Counted from the first letter of the stretch, positions 52,436 through 60,963 are shown. The stretch is DNA of 64,000 nucleotides from Tistrella mobilis (GCF_039634785.1 NZ_JBBIAB010000002.1:372001-436000), one strand, 5' to 3'. Numbers and translations: made by a program. The notes: generated from the letters alone by a model not told the origin.

Positions 52436-53679
52436 AGCAGGCCGCCCCCGCCAACCCTGTCCGCGCCTATGCCGCCGTCACCGCCGCCTATTGGGCCTTC
52501 ATGCTGTCCGATGGCGCGCTGCGCATGCTGGTGCTGCTGCATTTCAACGCGCTGGGCTTCACGCCGGTGCAGCTCGCCTGGCTGTTTCTGCTGTATGAAC
52601 TGGCGGGGATCGCCACCAATCTGGCCGCGGGCTGGCTGGCGGCGCGGTTCGGGCTGGCGGCGACGCTTTATGGTGGGCTGGTTCTGCAGATCGGGGCACT
52701 GGTCGCCCTCACCCGGCTCGATCCGGGCTGGAGCCTGGCCGCTTCGGTCGGCTTCGTGATGGCGGTGCAGGGCGTCTCGGGGGTGGCCAAGGACCTTGCC
52801 AAGATGTCGTCCAAATCGGCGGTCAAGCTGCTGGCGCCCGCGACGGGTGGCGGGCTGTTCCGCTGGGTGGCGCTGCTGACGGGCTCGAAGAACGCGGTCA
52901 AGGGGCTGGGCTTCTTTCTGGGCGCGGCGCTGCTGGCGCTGGCCGGTTTCCAGGCCGCCCTCTGGGGCATGGCGGTGGTTCTGGCGCTGATCCTGGCCGC
53001 CGTGCTGCTGTTCCTGCCCGCGGGGCTGCCCGGGCGCATCAAGGCCGCCGAAAGCTGGTCCGGCTGGCGGTCGAAAGATGCGCGGGTGAACCGGCTGTCG
53101 CTGGCGCGGATGTTCCTGTTCGGCGCCCGCGATGTCTGGTTCGTGGTCGGCATCCCGGTCTATTTCCAGGCGGTGCTGTCGGACGGCACCGCCGAGGGGC
53201 GGCGCGCGGCGTTTTTCATCGTCGGCGGGTTCATGGCGCTCTGGATCATCGCCTATGGCCTGGTTCAGGCCCTGGCGCCGCGCATCCTGAAGGCCCGAGG
53301 CGAGGCCGAGGCGGCGACGGTGCGCAAGGCCATCCTCTGGGCGGCGGCGCTGGTGCCGATCCCCTTCGCACTCGCCGCCGCCGTCTGGCTGGCGGGGGCA
53401 CCGGCCGCCTGGCTGACGGTCCTGCTGGTTGCGGGGCTGCTGCTCTTCGGTTTCGTCTTTGCGATCAATTCCTCGGTCCATTCCTATCTGATCCTGGCCT
53501 TCGGCGATGCCCGGCGGATCACCCGCGATGTCGGCTTCTATTACATGGCCAATGCCGCCGGCCGGCTGATCGGCACCCTGTTGTCGGGGGTGAGCTATCA
53601 GCTGGGCGGGCTTGGCCTCTGCCTTGCGACCGCGGGTCTCATGGCCCTGTTCAGCTGGCTGGCCGCCCGGCGGCTCTGA
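52429..53679 (+). CDS. arsJ: ArsJ, 1-arseno-3-phosphoglycerate exporter (MFS)
   Basis: 416 aa from the ATG at 52429, overlapping the GAPDH gene by 7 nt. About 12 membrane helices with ArsJ-typical stretches: [19 protein letters not shown] at helix 1, [45 protein letters not shown], and [17 protein letters not shown]. ArsJ extrudes the arseno-sugar made by the adjacent GAPDH. With the fused ArsC domain upstream, the operon combines arsenate reduction with organoarsenical efflux. No ArsB/Acr3 arsenite pump is visible in the window. Confidence 0.92.
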   Translation: MVKQAAPANPVRAYAAVTAAYWAFMLSDGALRMLVLLHFNALGFTPVQLAWLFLLYELAGIATNLAAGWLAARFGLAATLYGGLVLQIGALVALTRLDPGWSLAASVGFVMAVQGVSGVAKDLAKMSSKSAVKLLAPATGGGLFRWVALLTGSKNAVKGLGFFLGAALLALAGFQAALWGMAVVLALILAAVLLFLPAGLPGRIKAAESWSGWRSKDARVNRLSLARMFLFGARDVWFVVGIPVYFQAVLSDGTAEGRRAAFFIVGGFMALWIIAYGLVQALAPRILKARGEAEAATVRKAILWAAALVPIPFALAAAVWLAGAPAAWLTVLLVAGLLLFGFVFAINSSVHSYLILAFGDARRITRDVGFYYMANAAGRLIGTLLSGVSYQLGGLGLCLATAGLMALFSWLAARRL

Positions 53680-53775
53680 CGCAAACCACCGCTCCATATT
53701 GCGTTATGCAGCGTGCTAGACTTGCGCCATGACAACGGCCGGGCAACACGGCCGGGATCACCGGAGGAACGTCTG

Positions 53776-54957
53776 ATGAGCGTGAACGCGCAGGAATTCG
53801 GCCCCAGGGTGCAGGCCCTGCTGGACCAGGCGGCCGCGGCCGGCGATGTGCCGGGTGTGGCGGTGGCGATCGGCGATGCCGATGGCCAGATTTTCGAGGC
53901 GGCGGCCGGCACCCGCACCATGGGCGGCGACCAGGCCATGACGCCCGACACCGTGGTCTGGATCGCCTCGATGACCAAGGCGGTCACCGGCACCGCCGCC
54001 ATGCAGCAGGTGGAGCGCGGGGCGCTGTCGCTCGACGGCCCTGCCGCCGAGGTGCTGCCCGAACTCGGCCGGGTCCAGGTGCTGGACGGGTTCGACGCGG
54101 CCGGCAATCCCCGGCTCCGCGCGCCGCGGAGCCCGGTCACGCTCCGCCATCTGCTGACCCACACTTCCGGCTTTTCCTATGATTTCTGGAATGCCGACGT
54201 GGTGCGCTGCCAGGAGGTGATGGGCCTGCCGCCGGTGGTCAGCTGCCAGCTTGCGGCGCTCGACGTGCCGCTGATGGCCGATCCGGGGACGCACTGGGAT
54301 TATGGCGTCGGCATCGATTTCGCCGGCCGGATGGTCGAGGCGGTGACCGGCCGCCGGCTGGGCGCGTATCTGGCCGAAGAGGTGCTGGGGCCGCTGGGCA
54401 TGACCGATACCGCCTTCCGCATCCGCGACGACATGCGCGCCCGGCTGGCGCCGATCCATGCCCGCGGGGCCGATGGCGGGCTGACCGCCACCGATCTCGA
54501 AATCCCGCAGGATCCCGAATTCGAAATGGGCGGCGGCGGGCTTTACGGCACGGTGCGCGACTATCTGCGCTTCTGCCGCCTGTTCCTGAACCAGGGCCGC
54601 GCCGATGGCGGGGGCCAGGTGCTGAAGCCCGAAACCGTCGCGCAGATGGGCCGCAACGCCATGGGCGATCTCCGCGTCCGCCCGCTCAAGGCCGTGCTCC
54701 ACGACCTGACCAATGATGCCGAGTTCTTCCCCGGCCTGCCCAAAAGCTGGGGCCTCAGCTTCATGATCAACGAAGAGGACGCGCCCACCGGCCGCCCGGC
54801 CGGCTCTCTCGCCTGGGCGGGGCTCGCCAACAGCTATTACTGGATCGACCCGAAGACCGGCCTCGCCGGGGTCTATGCGACCCAGATCCTGCCCTTCGCG
54901 GATGTGAAATCGCTGCCGCTTTATCTGGCGGTGGAGGGGGCGGTTTACGGGCGGTGA
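53776..54957 (+). CDS. Serine hydrolase, beta-lactamase class C/EstB-like
   Basis: 393 aa from the ATG at 53776 (GGAGG 9 nt upstream). Catalytic SMTK (Ser65, Lys68), a Tyr in HWDYGVGID (about residue 176) where class C enzymes have YxN, and HLLTHTSGF typical of EstB-like esterases. A late GLANSYYWIDPKTGLAGV corresponds to the third motif region. No signal peptide, so a cytoplasmic esterase or peptidase is more likely than an antibiotic-degrading enzyme. It stands alone between arsJ and the RiPP-like operon. Confidence 0.85.
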   Translation: MSVNAQEFGPRVQALLDQAAAAGDVPGVAVAIGDADGQIFEAAAGTRTMGGDQAMTPDTVVWIASMTKAVTGTAAMQQVERGALSLDGPAAEVLPELGRVQVLDGFDAAGNPRLRAPRSPVTLRHLLTHTSGFSYDFWNADVVRCQEVMGLPPVVSCQLAALDVPLMADPGTHWDYGVGIDFAGRMVEAVTGRRLGAYLAEEVLGPLGMTDTAFRIRDDMRARLAPIHARGADGGLTATDLEIPQDPEFEMGGGGLYGTVRDYLRFCRLFLNQGRADGGGQVLKPETVAQMGRNAMGDLRVRPLKAVLHDLTNDAEFFPGLPKSWGLSFMINEEDAPTGRPAGSLAWAGLANSYYWIDPKTGLAGVYATQILPFADVKSLPLYLAVEGAVYGR

Positions 54958-55059
54958 GGGCGCGCCGTCCTGACGACGGCACCGCCGGCTTGCGCGCAAC
55001 GGTCGGGGAGGGGCGAAGATATACGATCGTGTTCTTCATGACGTCTTTTGGTATGAAGA

Positions 55060-55088
55060 GGCGGGCAGCCTGAACCGGGCTGCCCGCC
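55060..55088. terminator. Hairpin between the serine hydrolase and the RiPP-like operon
   Basis: GGCGGGCAGCC (55060-55070) pairs perfectly with GGCTGCCCGCC (55078-55088), 7-nt loop. No T-run follows on the plus strand. It marks the boundary before the first precursor peptide. Just after it, CCATATCCGT occurs twice (55091 and 55108 area), of unknown meaning. Confidence 0.5.
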
Positions 55089-55149
55089 GGCCATATCCGT
55101 GTCGGCCCATATCCGTACCGGCTTAGGCCCTGGCAGAGAGACCGCGAAG

Positions 55150-55299
55150 ATGTCCGACCGCGCAATCGTTTCCGACGTCGAGGATGCCACCGCCATGGAT
55201 CGCGAGATCTGGGTGAAGCCGGTGGCGCGGACGCAAAATCTGACGGCTGCGGAAATTGGTGGCGGGACCACTCTCGACGGCTCTTCCTCGGTTTCGTGA
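55150..55299 (+). CDS. Putative RiPP precursor peptide 1
   Basis: 49 aa from the ATG at 55150 (purine-rich GAGAGACCGCGAAG upstream). The N-terminal half is acidic and leader-like (SDVEDATAMDRE). The pattern W-V-x-P-V-A-x-T-x-x-L-x-x-A-E-x-G then leads to a Gly/Ser/Thr-rich end, TTLDGSSSVS. The second peptide 270 nt downstream repeats this pattern and the exact SSVS terminus. W/Y-x-x-P followed by L and a Thr/Gly is what PqqD-like RRE domains usually bind in RiPP leaders. With kinase, glycosyltransferase and methyltransferase genes following, a modified-peptide precursor is the best reading. The frame is open upstream to 55099, but this start gives the better leader. Confidence 0.65.
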   Translation: MSDRAIVSDVEDATAMDREIWVKPVARTQNLTAAEIGGGTTLDGSSSVS

Positions 55300-55569
55300 C
55301 GGTGCGCCGGGACGGCGAAGAGCCCGGCCCGGCTTCTTCTCAATCTGGCGAAGAAAATTCGGCAGGTCATCGATCAACGGGCGAGAGATATCTGTTCTTT
55401 GTGGATGCCCTGAGGGCCAGGAAAACCCGGACGGGAATACGTCAAAGGATCCTCTGATTTCTGCTGGATGTGATGATCGTCCTGTTCTATGAAAAAAGAC
55501 CTGTCGGCCATTGATGAGCTGAACCATGGGCCGGGCAGCTCGACATCCACAGGATTGAGGAGATGCAGC

Positions 55570-55710
55570 ATGCAGGAAACCAGGAACGCCGAAGAGCCGG
55601 CGCGCTCCGATGACCGTCTGACCTGGGTTGCCCCGGTCGCGTCCACGGCGATGCTGAAAACTGCCGAAGCGGGTGCGAGTATCTCCGGAGATGCGTCCAG
55701 CGTGTCCTGA
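55570..55710 (+). CDS. Putative RiPP precursor peptide 2
   Basis: 46 aa from the ATG at 55570, preceded by GAGGAG. It has an acidic, charged leader (QETRNAEEPARSDDR), then TWVAPVASTAMLKTAEAGAS and the end GDASSVS. Aligned with peptide 1, the shared positions are W, V, P, V, A, T, L, A, E, G, D, S, S, V, S with the same spacing, apart from small shifts. It ends 21 nt before the CmcI-like methyltransferase. A longer form from 55489 is possible but adds a non-leader-like stretch. The C-terminal serine would suit phosphorylation by the HPr-kinase-like enzyme, as PadeK-type kinases do on lasso precursors. Confidence 0.65.
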   Translation: MQETRNAEEPARSDDRLTWVAPVASTAMLKTAEAGASISGDASSVS

Positions 55711-55731
55711 CACCGCGGGAACACCACGGTC

Positions 55732-56400
55732 ATGACCGATCGCAACGACGCGACCGTGCAGTTCATGCGCGCCAGTTTCGACGGCTTCGCGGCCGGTCGG
55801 CGCACCTATCATGTGTCCTGGCTGGGCCATGACGCGATCAAATACCCCACCGACCTGATGATGTATCAGGAGCTGATCTGTCGCCGCCGGCCGGCGCTGA
55901 TCGTGGAGACCGGCAGCTTCAAGGGCGGCAGCGGGCTGTTCCTGGCCTCGATCTGCGATCTGATCGGGGCGGGCGAGGTGATCAGCATCGATCTGCACAA
56001 TGACGACCGGCGGGCGGATCTGCCGGTTCATCCGCGCCTCACCTTTCTGTCGGGCAGTTCCACCGCGCCCGAAATGGTCCGGGCGGTTTACGACCGTGCC
56101 GCCGCCCTCGGCCCCGATGCCGAGGTGATGGTGATCCTGGACAGCGACCACCGGCTGCTGCATGTGCTGGCGGAGCTGGAAGCCTATGCCGGGCTGGTCC
56201 GGCCAGGCGGCTATCTGATCGTCGAGGACGGCCATGTCAACGGCCGGCCCAACTGGCCCGATTACGGGCCGGGGCCGAGCGAGGCGATCGCCTTCTTCCT
56301 GCCCCGGCATCCGGAATTCGAGGTCGACCCGGCCTGCGAGCGCTTCATGATGACGCTCAACCCCGGCGGTTATCTCCGCCGCCGCGACGATCCGGCCTGA
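55732..56400 (+). CDS. CmcI-like SAM-dependent methyltransferase
   Basis: 222 aa. Family pattern: WLGHDAIKYPTDLMMYQELI at the start, SAM-binding IVETGSFKGGSGLFLASI (residues about 55-72), SIDLHNDD, and the metal-site-like ILDSDHRLLHV followed by LIVEDGHVNG. CmcI and rhamnosyl O-methyltransferases methylate hydroxyls with Mg. Here the likely target is the precursor peptide or a sugar added to it by the OGT-like enzyme (inference). Its TGA overlaps the ATG of the next methyltransferase gene (TGATG). Confidence 0.82.
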   Translation: MTDRNDATVQFMRASFDGFAAGRRTYHVSWLGHDAIKYPTDLMMYQELICRRRPALIVETGSFKGGSGLFLASICDLIGAGEVISIDLHNDDRRADLPVHPRLTFLSGSSTAPEMVRAVYDRAAALGPDAEVMVILDSDHRLLHVLAELEAYAGLVRPGGYLIVEDGHVNGRPNWPDYGPGPSEAIAFFLPRHPEFEVDPACERFMMTLNPGGYLRRRDDPA

Positions 56401-57227
56401 TGAGCCCGACCCGGCTGTATCTGGATCTGCTGAAGCAGGTGCTGCTCAACCAGACGGGGCTTGAGGCGGAGCTGCGCCTTGCCCATGTCGCGGCCTGCCA
56501 TGCGGCCGGGACCGACCCCGACCCCCGCCATCTGCGCGACATCCGCTTCACCGAGGCAGAGGCCTTCGCGGCGGCGGCCGCGCGGCGGGATGACGGGCGC
56601 TGGACGGCGGCCGATCGCCCGGGCCTGGGGCTTGCCTATACCATGACCGGCCGCCAGCGGCTGGATCATCTGGAAACCTGCCTGGATGACATCCGCACCG
56701 GGGGCGTGCCGGGGGATCTGATCGAAACCGGGATCTGGCGGGGCGGGTGCGGCATCTTCATGCGCGGCTATCTGGCGGTGCATGCCATGGCCGACCGCCG
56801 GGTCTGGCTGGCCGACAGCTTTGCCGGCGTGCCGGCGCCGTCGCATGCCATCGATGCCGGCGACACCCTGTTCCGGCAGGACGATCTGCTCGCGATCTCG
56901 CGGCCGCTGGTCGAAGACGCCTTCCGCCGCTTCGATCTGCTCGACGATCGGGTCCGCTTCGTCGAGGGGCTGTTCGAAGAGACGCTGCCCGGGCTGGAGA
57001 CGGGGCCGCTCGCCCTGCTGCGCCTGGATGGCGATCTCTTCACCTCCACCCGCGCCGCCCTGGAGGCGCTCTATGACCGCGTGGTGCCGGGCGGCTGGAT
57101 CATCATCGACGATTACGGCGCCGTGCAGGGCTGCCGGATCGCCACCGACATGTTCCGGCATGTCCGCGACATCACCACCCCGCTCGACCGGGTCGACTGG
57201 ACCTGCGTCGCCTGGCGCAAGAGCTGA
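56400..57227 (+). CDS. TylF/MycF-like O-methyltransferase
   Basis: 275 aa. An N-terminal helical extension contains YTMTGRQRLDHLETCLDDI, typical of TylF/MycF macrolide-sugar O-methyltransferases. SAM site DLIETGIWRGGCGIFMRG, then WLADSFAGVP, the acidic metal pair RLDGDLFTST and IIIDDYGAV. TylF-type enzymes methylate sugar hydroxyls on natural products, so together with the OGT-like glycosyltransferase in the same operon this suggests an O-methylated sugar on the peptide (inference). Translationally coupled to the gene before; the PqqD-like gene starts 12 nt after. Confidence 0.85.
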   Translation: MSPTRLYLDLLKQVLLNQTGLEAELRLAHVAACHAAGTDPDPRHLRDIRFTEAEAFAAAAARRDDGRWTAADRPGLGLAYTMTGRQRLDHLETCLDDIRTGGVPGDLIETGIWRGGCGIFMRGYLAVHAMADRRVWLADSFAGVPAPSHAIDAGDTLFRQDDLLAISRPLVEDAFRRFDLLDDRVRFVEGLFEETLPGLETGPLALLRLDGDLFTSTRAALEALYDRVVPGGWIIIDDYGAVQGCRIATDMFRHVRDITTPLDRVDWTCVAWRKS

Positions 57228-57238
57228 ACGGAACCATC

Positions 57239-57544
57239 ATGACCCAGCCCGGCCCCACCTCGTCGGTTCTCTCGCCCGAAACCCTGGTCCGCATCCGCCC
57301 CGGCATTCTGACTGCCGAGATGGATGGCGAGACGGTTCTGCTCGATGCCGAGAGCGGCGCCTATTCGGCACTCGGCAGCACCGGCAGCCGGATTGCGGCG
57401 ATGATCGCCGAGCCGGTCTCGCTGGGGGATCTCTGCCGCCGGCTGACCGCGATCTATGCCGTCGACCCCGAAACCTGCCTGGCCGACGTCACCCCCTTCC
57501 TTGAAGGGCTGATCGGCGACGGGCTGGTCGACATCGCCGGCTGA
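57239..57544 (+). CDS. PqqD-like peptide chaperone (RRE)
   Basis: 101 aa. PqqD-type winged-helix features: IRPGILTAEMDGETVLLDAESGAYSALGSTGSRIAAMI, in which 'LD..SGxYx.L...G..I' is the family signature, then a C-terminal LADVTPFLEGLIGDGLVDI. PqqD domains bind RiPP leader peptides and present them to modifying enzymes. It precedes the HPr-kinase-like gene by 12 nt, a pairing also known from lasso-peptide and 'HPr-rel-A' clusters (family names from memory). Confidence 0.85.
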   Translation: MTQPGPTSSVLSPETLVRIRPGILTAEMDGETVLLDAESGAYSALGSTGSRIAAMIAEPVSLGDLCRRLTAIYAVDPETCLADVTPFLEGLIGDGLVDIAG

Positions 57545-57555
57545 GCCGGCCCGGA

Positions 57556-58488
57556 ATGGCCTGGTTCCATACCGCCGCCGGGCTGGTGATCGCATCCGAC
57601 CGCCCCTTGCCGGCGGCGGCCGCGCCCGCAGCTGTCACCGCCGACCTCGCCACCGCCGACCTCGTCATCGCCGATGCGGCCGATCCGCCCGGGATCGGGC
57701 GCGGCGGAGATGCATCCGGGCCGAACTGGTGCATCCGCCGCTGGAGCGGGGAAGGCGGGCTCTGGATGATCCACGAGCCCGACGGCCGGGCGGTGTGGAT
57801 GACGCGTCCGGACCGGCTGAACGTCTATGCGCCCGACCCGGTGTTGCGGGATCTGGCCTGGACGACCGCCGCCGGTTCGGGCCTTGTCGCGGCCCTGCTG
57901 GTCCGCGGCCGGCTGCCGCTGCATGCCGCCGCCGTGGTGGTGGCGGGGCGGGCGATCCTGATCGCCGGCGCCAGCGGCCGCGGGAAATCGACCCTGGCCG
58001 CGGCACTGATCGGGGCCGGCGGGCAGGTGATCGCCGATGACATGGTCTCGCCCGTGGTCGCCGACGGGCGGGTGACCGTCACCCCGGTTCTGCCGCGGCT
58101 GCGGTTGATGGCGGATGCGGCGCAGGCCCTGGGCTTCACCGGGCCGCCGGCGCCGGATGGCAAGATCCTGGTCGCGCCCGCGGCCGATCCGGCGCCCGAT
58201 CCGGTGCCGGTCGCCGGGATGCTTCTGCTGGGGCCCCGAACCGACGGCCCGGCCCGGTTGACCCGCCTGGCCGCCCTGGTCGCGCTGCGGGAGATCGGCG
58301 CGCAGATCACCGGCGGGCCGCGCACCCTGCCGCTCTACGGCGTGACCGCGCGATTTTCGCAGGCGATGCTCGATCTTGCCCGCCACATGCCGGTGCTGAC
58401 CCTGTCCCCGCCCGAGGGGCTGGACCGCCTGGCCGACCTCGCCCGTGCCTTGCCGGAGATGATCCAACGGGACGGTGCTGCATCATGA
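57556..58488 (+). CDS. HPr-kinase-like P-loop kinase
   Basis: 310 aa. An N-terminal beta-rich domain (about 1-115) is followed by LPLHAAAVVVAGRAILIAGASGRGKS, with P-loop GASGRGKS (138-145), then VIADDMVSP (Asp161-Asp162) as in HPr kinase/phosphorylase active sites. HprK-related kinases of RiPP clusters (PadeK, ThcoK) phosphorylate a serine, including the C-terminal serine, of the precursor. Both peptides here end in serine, which fits. It overlaps the OGT-like gene by 4 nt (ATGA). No HPr or PTS gene is near. Confidence 0.83.
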   Translation: MAWFHTAAGLVIASDRPLPAAAAPAAVTADLATADLVIADAADPPGIGRGGDASGPNWCIRRWSGEGGLWMIHEPDGRAVWMTRPDRLNVYAPDPVLRDLAWTTAAGSGLVAALLVRGRLPLHAAAVVVAGRAILIAGASGRGKSTLAAALIGAGGQVIADDMVSPVVADGRVTVTPVLPRLRLMADAAQALGFTGPPAPDGKILVAPAADPAPDPVPVAGMLLLGPRTDGPARLTRLAALVALREIGAQITGGPRTLPLYGVTARFSQAMLDLARHMPVLTLSPPEGLDRLADLARALPEMIQRDGAAS

Positions 58489-60110
58489 CCAGAGCGGCGG
58501 CACTGATGGCCGAAGGCCGGCGTCGCGCGCTGTCGGGCGGGCTGGACGAGGGCGTTCATCTGCTGCACCGGGCGCTGGCGATCGATCCCGCACCCGGGAT
58601 CCGCGAGACGCTGGTCCGGATCCTGCGCTGGTCGCGCCGCTTCGACGAGGCCGATGCGGTGCTGGCGGCGGGGCTTGCCGACCGGCCGGATCATCCGGGC
58701 CTCCGGGCGCTGGCGGGGGAGAGCGCCCTGCGCCGGCGCCGCCCGACCGAGGCCGCGGCCCATATGGCGGCGGCCTCGGCGATGACGGCGGATCTGTGCC
58801 GCATCGCCGGCAGCGCCCGGCTGCTGCTGACCGATCTGGCCGGTGCGGTGGCTGCCTGGGACCAGGGGCGGCGGCTCGATCCGGCCGACTGGCGGCTGGC
58901 GGGCAATATCCTCTATGCCGCCAATTGCGATCCGGCCATGACCACTGCCGGGCTGCGCCGGCGTCAGGATGCGGTCTTCGCCGGCATGTCCTGGCCGCGC
59001 CGGCCGGCGCCGCGGCCGCGGGCCGCCGATGGCCGGCTGCATATCGGCTATGTCGGCGGCTGTTTCGCCAATCATGCCGCAGCGCGCGTGGTGCTGCCGA
59101 TGATCATGGGCCATGACCGCAGCCGTTTCCGGATCACCTGCTATCCCACCCTGCCGGCCCCGGTCGATCCGCAGCTGCTGCGGCTGCGCCTTGCGGTCGA
59201 CGGCTGGTGCGGGCTGGCGGGGCTGGACGATGCCGCGGCGGCCGACCGCATCCGCGCCGACGGCATCGACATTCTGGTCGATCTGGACGGCCATGTCGGC
59301 GGCAACCGGATCGGGATCTTCGCCCGCCGCCCGGCCGCGCTGCAGATCCAGGCCTGGGGCTATCTGCCGGGCACCGGCCTGCCGGTGATGGACGGGCTGG
59401 TGACCGACCCGGTTCTGCTGCCGCCGGCCGAGCGTGTGGATCTGCCCGCTGCGCTCCGGGCGCTGGACGTGCCCTGTCCGACGCTCGGCACGCCGCTTGC
59501 CGCCCCGCCCGACGGGGATCCGCGGACCGGCACCGATGCCGTCCTGCGTCTGGGCTGCCCCGCGCGGCTGGAAAAGCTGTCCGACAGCCTGCTCGATGCC
59601 TTCGCCGCCATCCTGACGGCCCGGCCCGCCACCGTGCTGGTGCTGCAGGACGATCTCGTCCTCGACCCGGCGATCGGGGCGCGGCTCGATCGCTGGCAGG
59701 AACGCCACCGGCTGGCGCCGGCACGGGTGGAACGGCTGGCGCGCGGCGTGCCGTCCGACTATCTCAGCATGATCCGCAGCCTGGATCTGGCGCTCGACAC
59801 CTGGCCCTATTCCGGCGGGGTGGTGACGCTGGATCTGCTGTCCCAGGGCGTGCCGGTGGTCACCATGGGCGGTGACCAGGCCTGTTCGCGCACCACGGCC
59901 TCGATCCTGGGCTGCCTGGGCCCCGAGGGTTTGGTTGCAGAAGGCCGCGCGGCCTGGGTCGGGCGGGTGCTGGCCCTGATCGACGATGCGGAGGCCCGCC
60001 GCGCGCTCAGGGCCGGGCTTCGCGCGACCCATGCCCCCCGGCTGGCGGCGGCGATCCCCGCCACCATCCGTGCCTTCGAGGCGCAGCTCTTCAGCCTGGC
60101 CGGCGGCTGA
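58485..60110 (+). CDS. OGT/SPINDLY-type glycosyltransferase with short TPR-like N-terminus
   Basis: 541 aa. Residues about 1-160 look like TPR-style helical pairs (AEGRRRALSGGLDEGVHLLHRALAIDP). From about 185 the OGT catalytic region (GT41) follows: HIGYVGGCFANHAAARVVLP, ADRIRADGIDILVDLDGHVGGNR (matching the canonical 'IDILVDLxGHtxGNR'), ALQIQAWGYLPGTGLPVMD, RLEKLSDSLLDAF at the catalytic Lys region, and QGVPVVTMGGDQACSRTTAS for UDP-sugar binding. OGTs add GlcNAc or other hexoses to Ser/Thr, and the Ser/Thr-rich peptide ends are natural targets. The final 20 nt overlap the convergent AraC gene. Confidence 0.85.
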   Translation: MTRAAALMAEGRRRALSGGLDEGVHLLHRALAIDPAPGIRETLVRILRWSRRFDEADAVLAAGLADRPDHPGLRALAGESALRRRRPTEAAAHMAAASAMTADLCRIAGSARLLLTDLAGAVAAWDQGRRLDPADWRLAGNILYAANCDPAMTTAGLRRRQDAVFAGMSWPRRPAPRPRAADGRLHIGYVGGCFANHAAARVVLPMIMGHDRSRFRITCYPTLPAPVDPQLLRLRLAVDGWCGLAGLDDAAAADRIRADGIDILVDLDGHVGGNRIGIFARRPAALQIQAWGYLPGTGLPVMDGLVTDPVLLPPAERVDLPAALRALDVPCPTLGTPLAAPPDGDPRTGTDAVLRLGCPARLEKLSDSLLDAFAAILTARPATVLVLQDDLVLDPAIGARLDRWQERHRLAPARVERLARGVPSDYLSMIRSLDLALDTWPYSGGVVTLDLLSQGVPVVTMGGDQACSRTTASILGCLGPEGLVAEGRAAWVGRVLALIDDAEARRALRAGLRATHAPRLAAAIPATIRAFEAQLFSLAGG

Positions 60111-60897
60111 GCGGCGGCGCGGCCTGGCCCATCCGGCGGCGATGGGCATGAGCCAGGGCCTCGGCACTGCCGAAGCCGACCAGACGGGCGGCCTCTTTGA
60201 CCGTGTGCCCGGCATCCAGATGGCGGCGGGCCTCGGCCAGGCGCCAGGCCGTCAGCCAGGCGGCGGGGCTGGTGCCGAGGGCGGTGCGGAAGGCGGACAT
60301 GAAGGCGCTGCGCGACATGCCGGCGATGTCTGCCATGTCTTCCACTCGCCAGGGCCGCTCCGGTGCCTCGTGCAGGGCGGCCAGCGTGCGGTGCAGCCGG
60401 GGGTGGGACAGGCCGGCAAGCAGGCCGGGGCCGTCGGCGCCGTCGGCGACGGCGCTGCGCAGCAGGCGGATGACCGCGGCCTCGACCAGCCGTTCGATCA
60501 TGCCCGCGGCCCCGCAATGGGGATCCTGCCATTCGGCGACCAGCGCCCCCAGGATCGCCCCCAGCCGCGGATCATGGCCGGCCGGCAGCAGGATCGTCCG
60601 GTCCAGCGCCGCCAGCAGCGGATTGCCGGCGCCGCCGAAGGCGATCGCGGCCAGCAGCAGTGGGGGGCGGTCGGCGAGGGCGGGGCGGACATCCACCGCA
60701 TCGAACAGCGCCACCGGGGCCGCGGCATCGCCCGCCAGCGCGAATTGTACCGGGGGCCCGTCCAGCCCGGCCGCCCCGCGCAGCGCCGTGACCCGCAGCG
60801 GAAAGCGGCGCAGAAAGGCCGACAGCCGGTCGATGCGCAGGGCGCCCGGGGCTGTGCTGTCGTCAGGACTTTGGATCAGATCTTCAGGACCATCCAT
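60091..60897 (-). CDS. AraC-family regulator with cupin N-terminus
   Basis: 268 aa. The N-terminal half resembles the cupin_6-type domain of many proteobacterial AraC regulators (LLLAAIAFGGAGNPLLAALDRTILLPAGHD). The C-terminal HTH pair is ADMADIAGMSRSAFMSAFRTALGTSP and VKEAARLVGFGSAEALAHAHRRRMG. Only 66 nt separate its start from the divergent peroxiredoxin-like gene, a common arrangement in which this regulator controls that gene. A near-palindrome TCCTGAATTCTGGA (60899-60912) lies right before its start codon. Confidence 0.87.
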   Translation of the reverse strand: MDGPEDLIQSPDDSTAPGALRIDRLSAFLRRFPLRVTALRGAAGLDGPPVQFALAGDAAAPVALFDAVDVRPALADRPPLLLAAIAFGGAGNPLLAALDRTILLPAGHDPRLGAILGALVAEWQDPHCGAAGMIERLVEAAVIRLLRSAVADGADGPGLLAGLSHPRLHRTLAALHEAPERPWRVEDMADIAGMSRSAFMSAFRTALGTSPAAWLTAWRLAEARRHLDAGHTVKEAARLVGFGSAEALAHAHRRRMGQAAPPLSRRPG

Positions 60898-60898
60898 G

Positions 60899-60912
60899 TC
60901 CTGAATTCTGGA
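60899..60912. promoter_or_regulatory. Near-palindrome in the AraC/peroxiredoxin intergenic region
   Basis: TCCTGAATTCTGGA matches its reverse complement at 12 of 14 positions, with GAATTC at the centre. It sits between the two divergent starts and next to the regulator's ATG, so it may be a shared operator. Confidence 0.3.
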
Positions 60913-60963
60913 AGGATGATTTCATATCGTCAAGACGTCCTGTCCATCCAAGGAGGTTGCCCC

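Noticed and set aside
55150-60110. Reading the RiPP-like operon as a lasso-peptide cluster
   Set aside because: PqqD-like and HprK-like genes fit, but no lasso cyclase (asparagine-synthetase-like) or B2-type protease gene is present in the window, and the peptides lack the usual core start followed by Asp/Glu at position 7-9.
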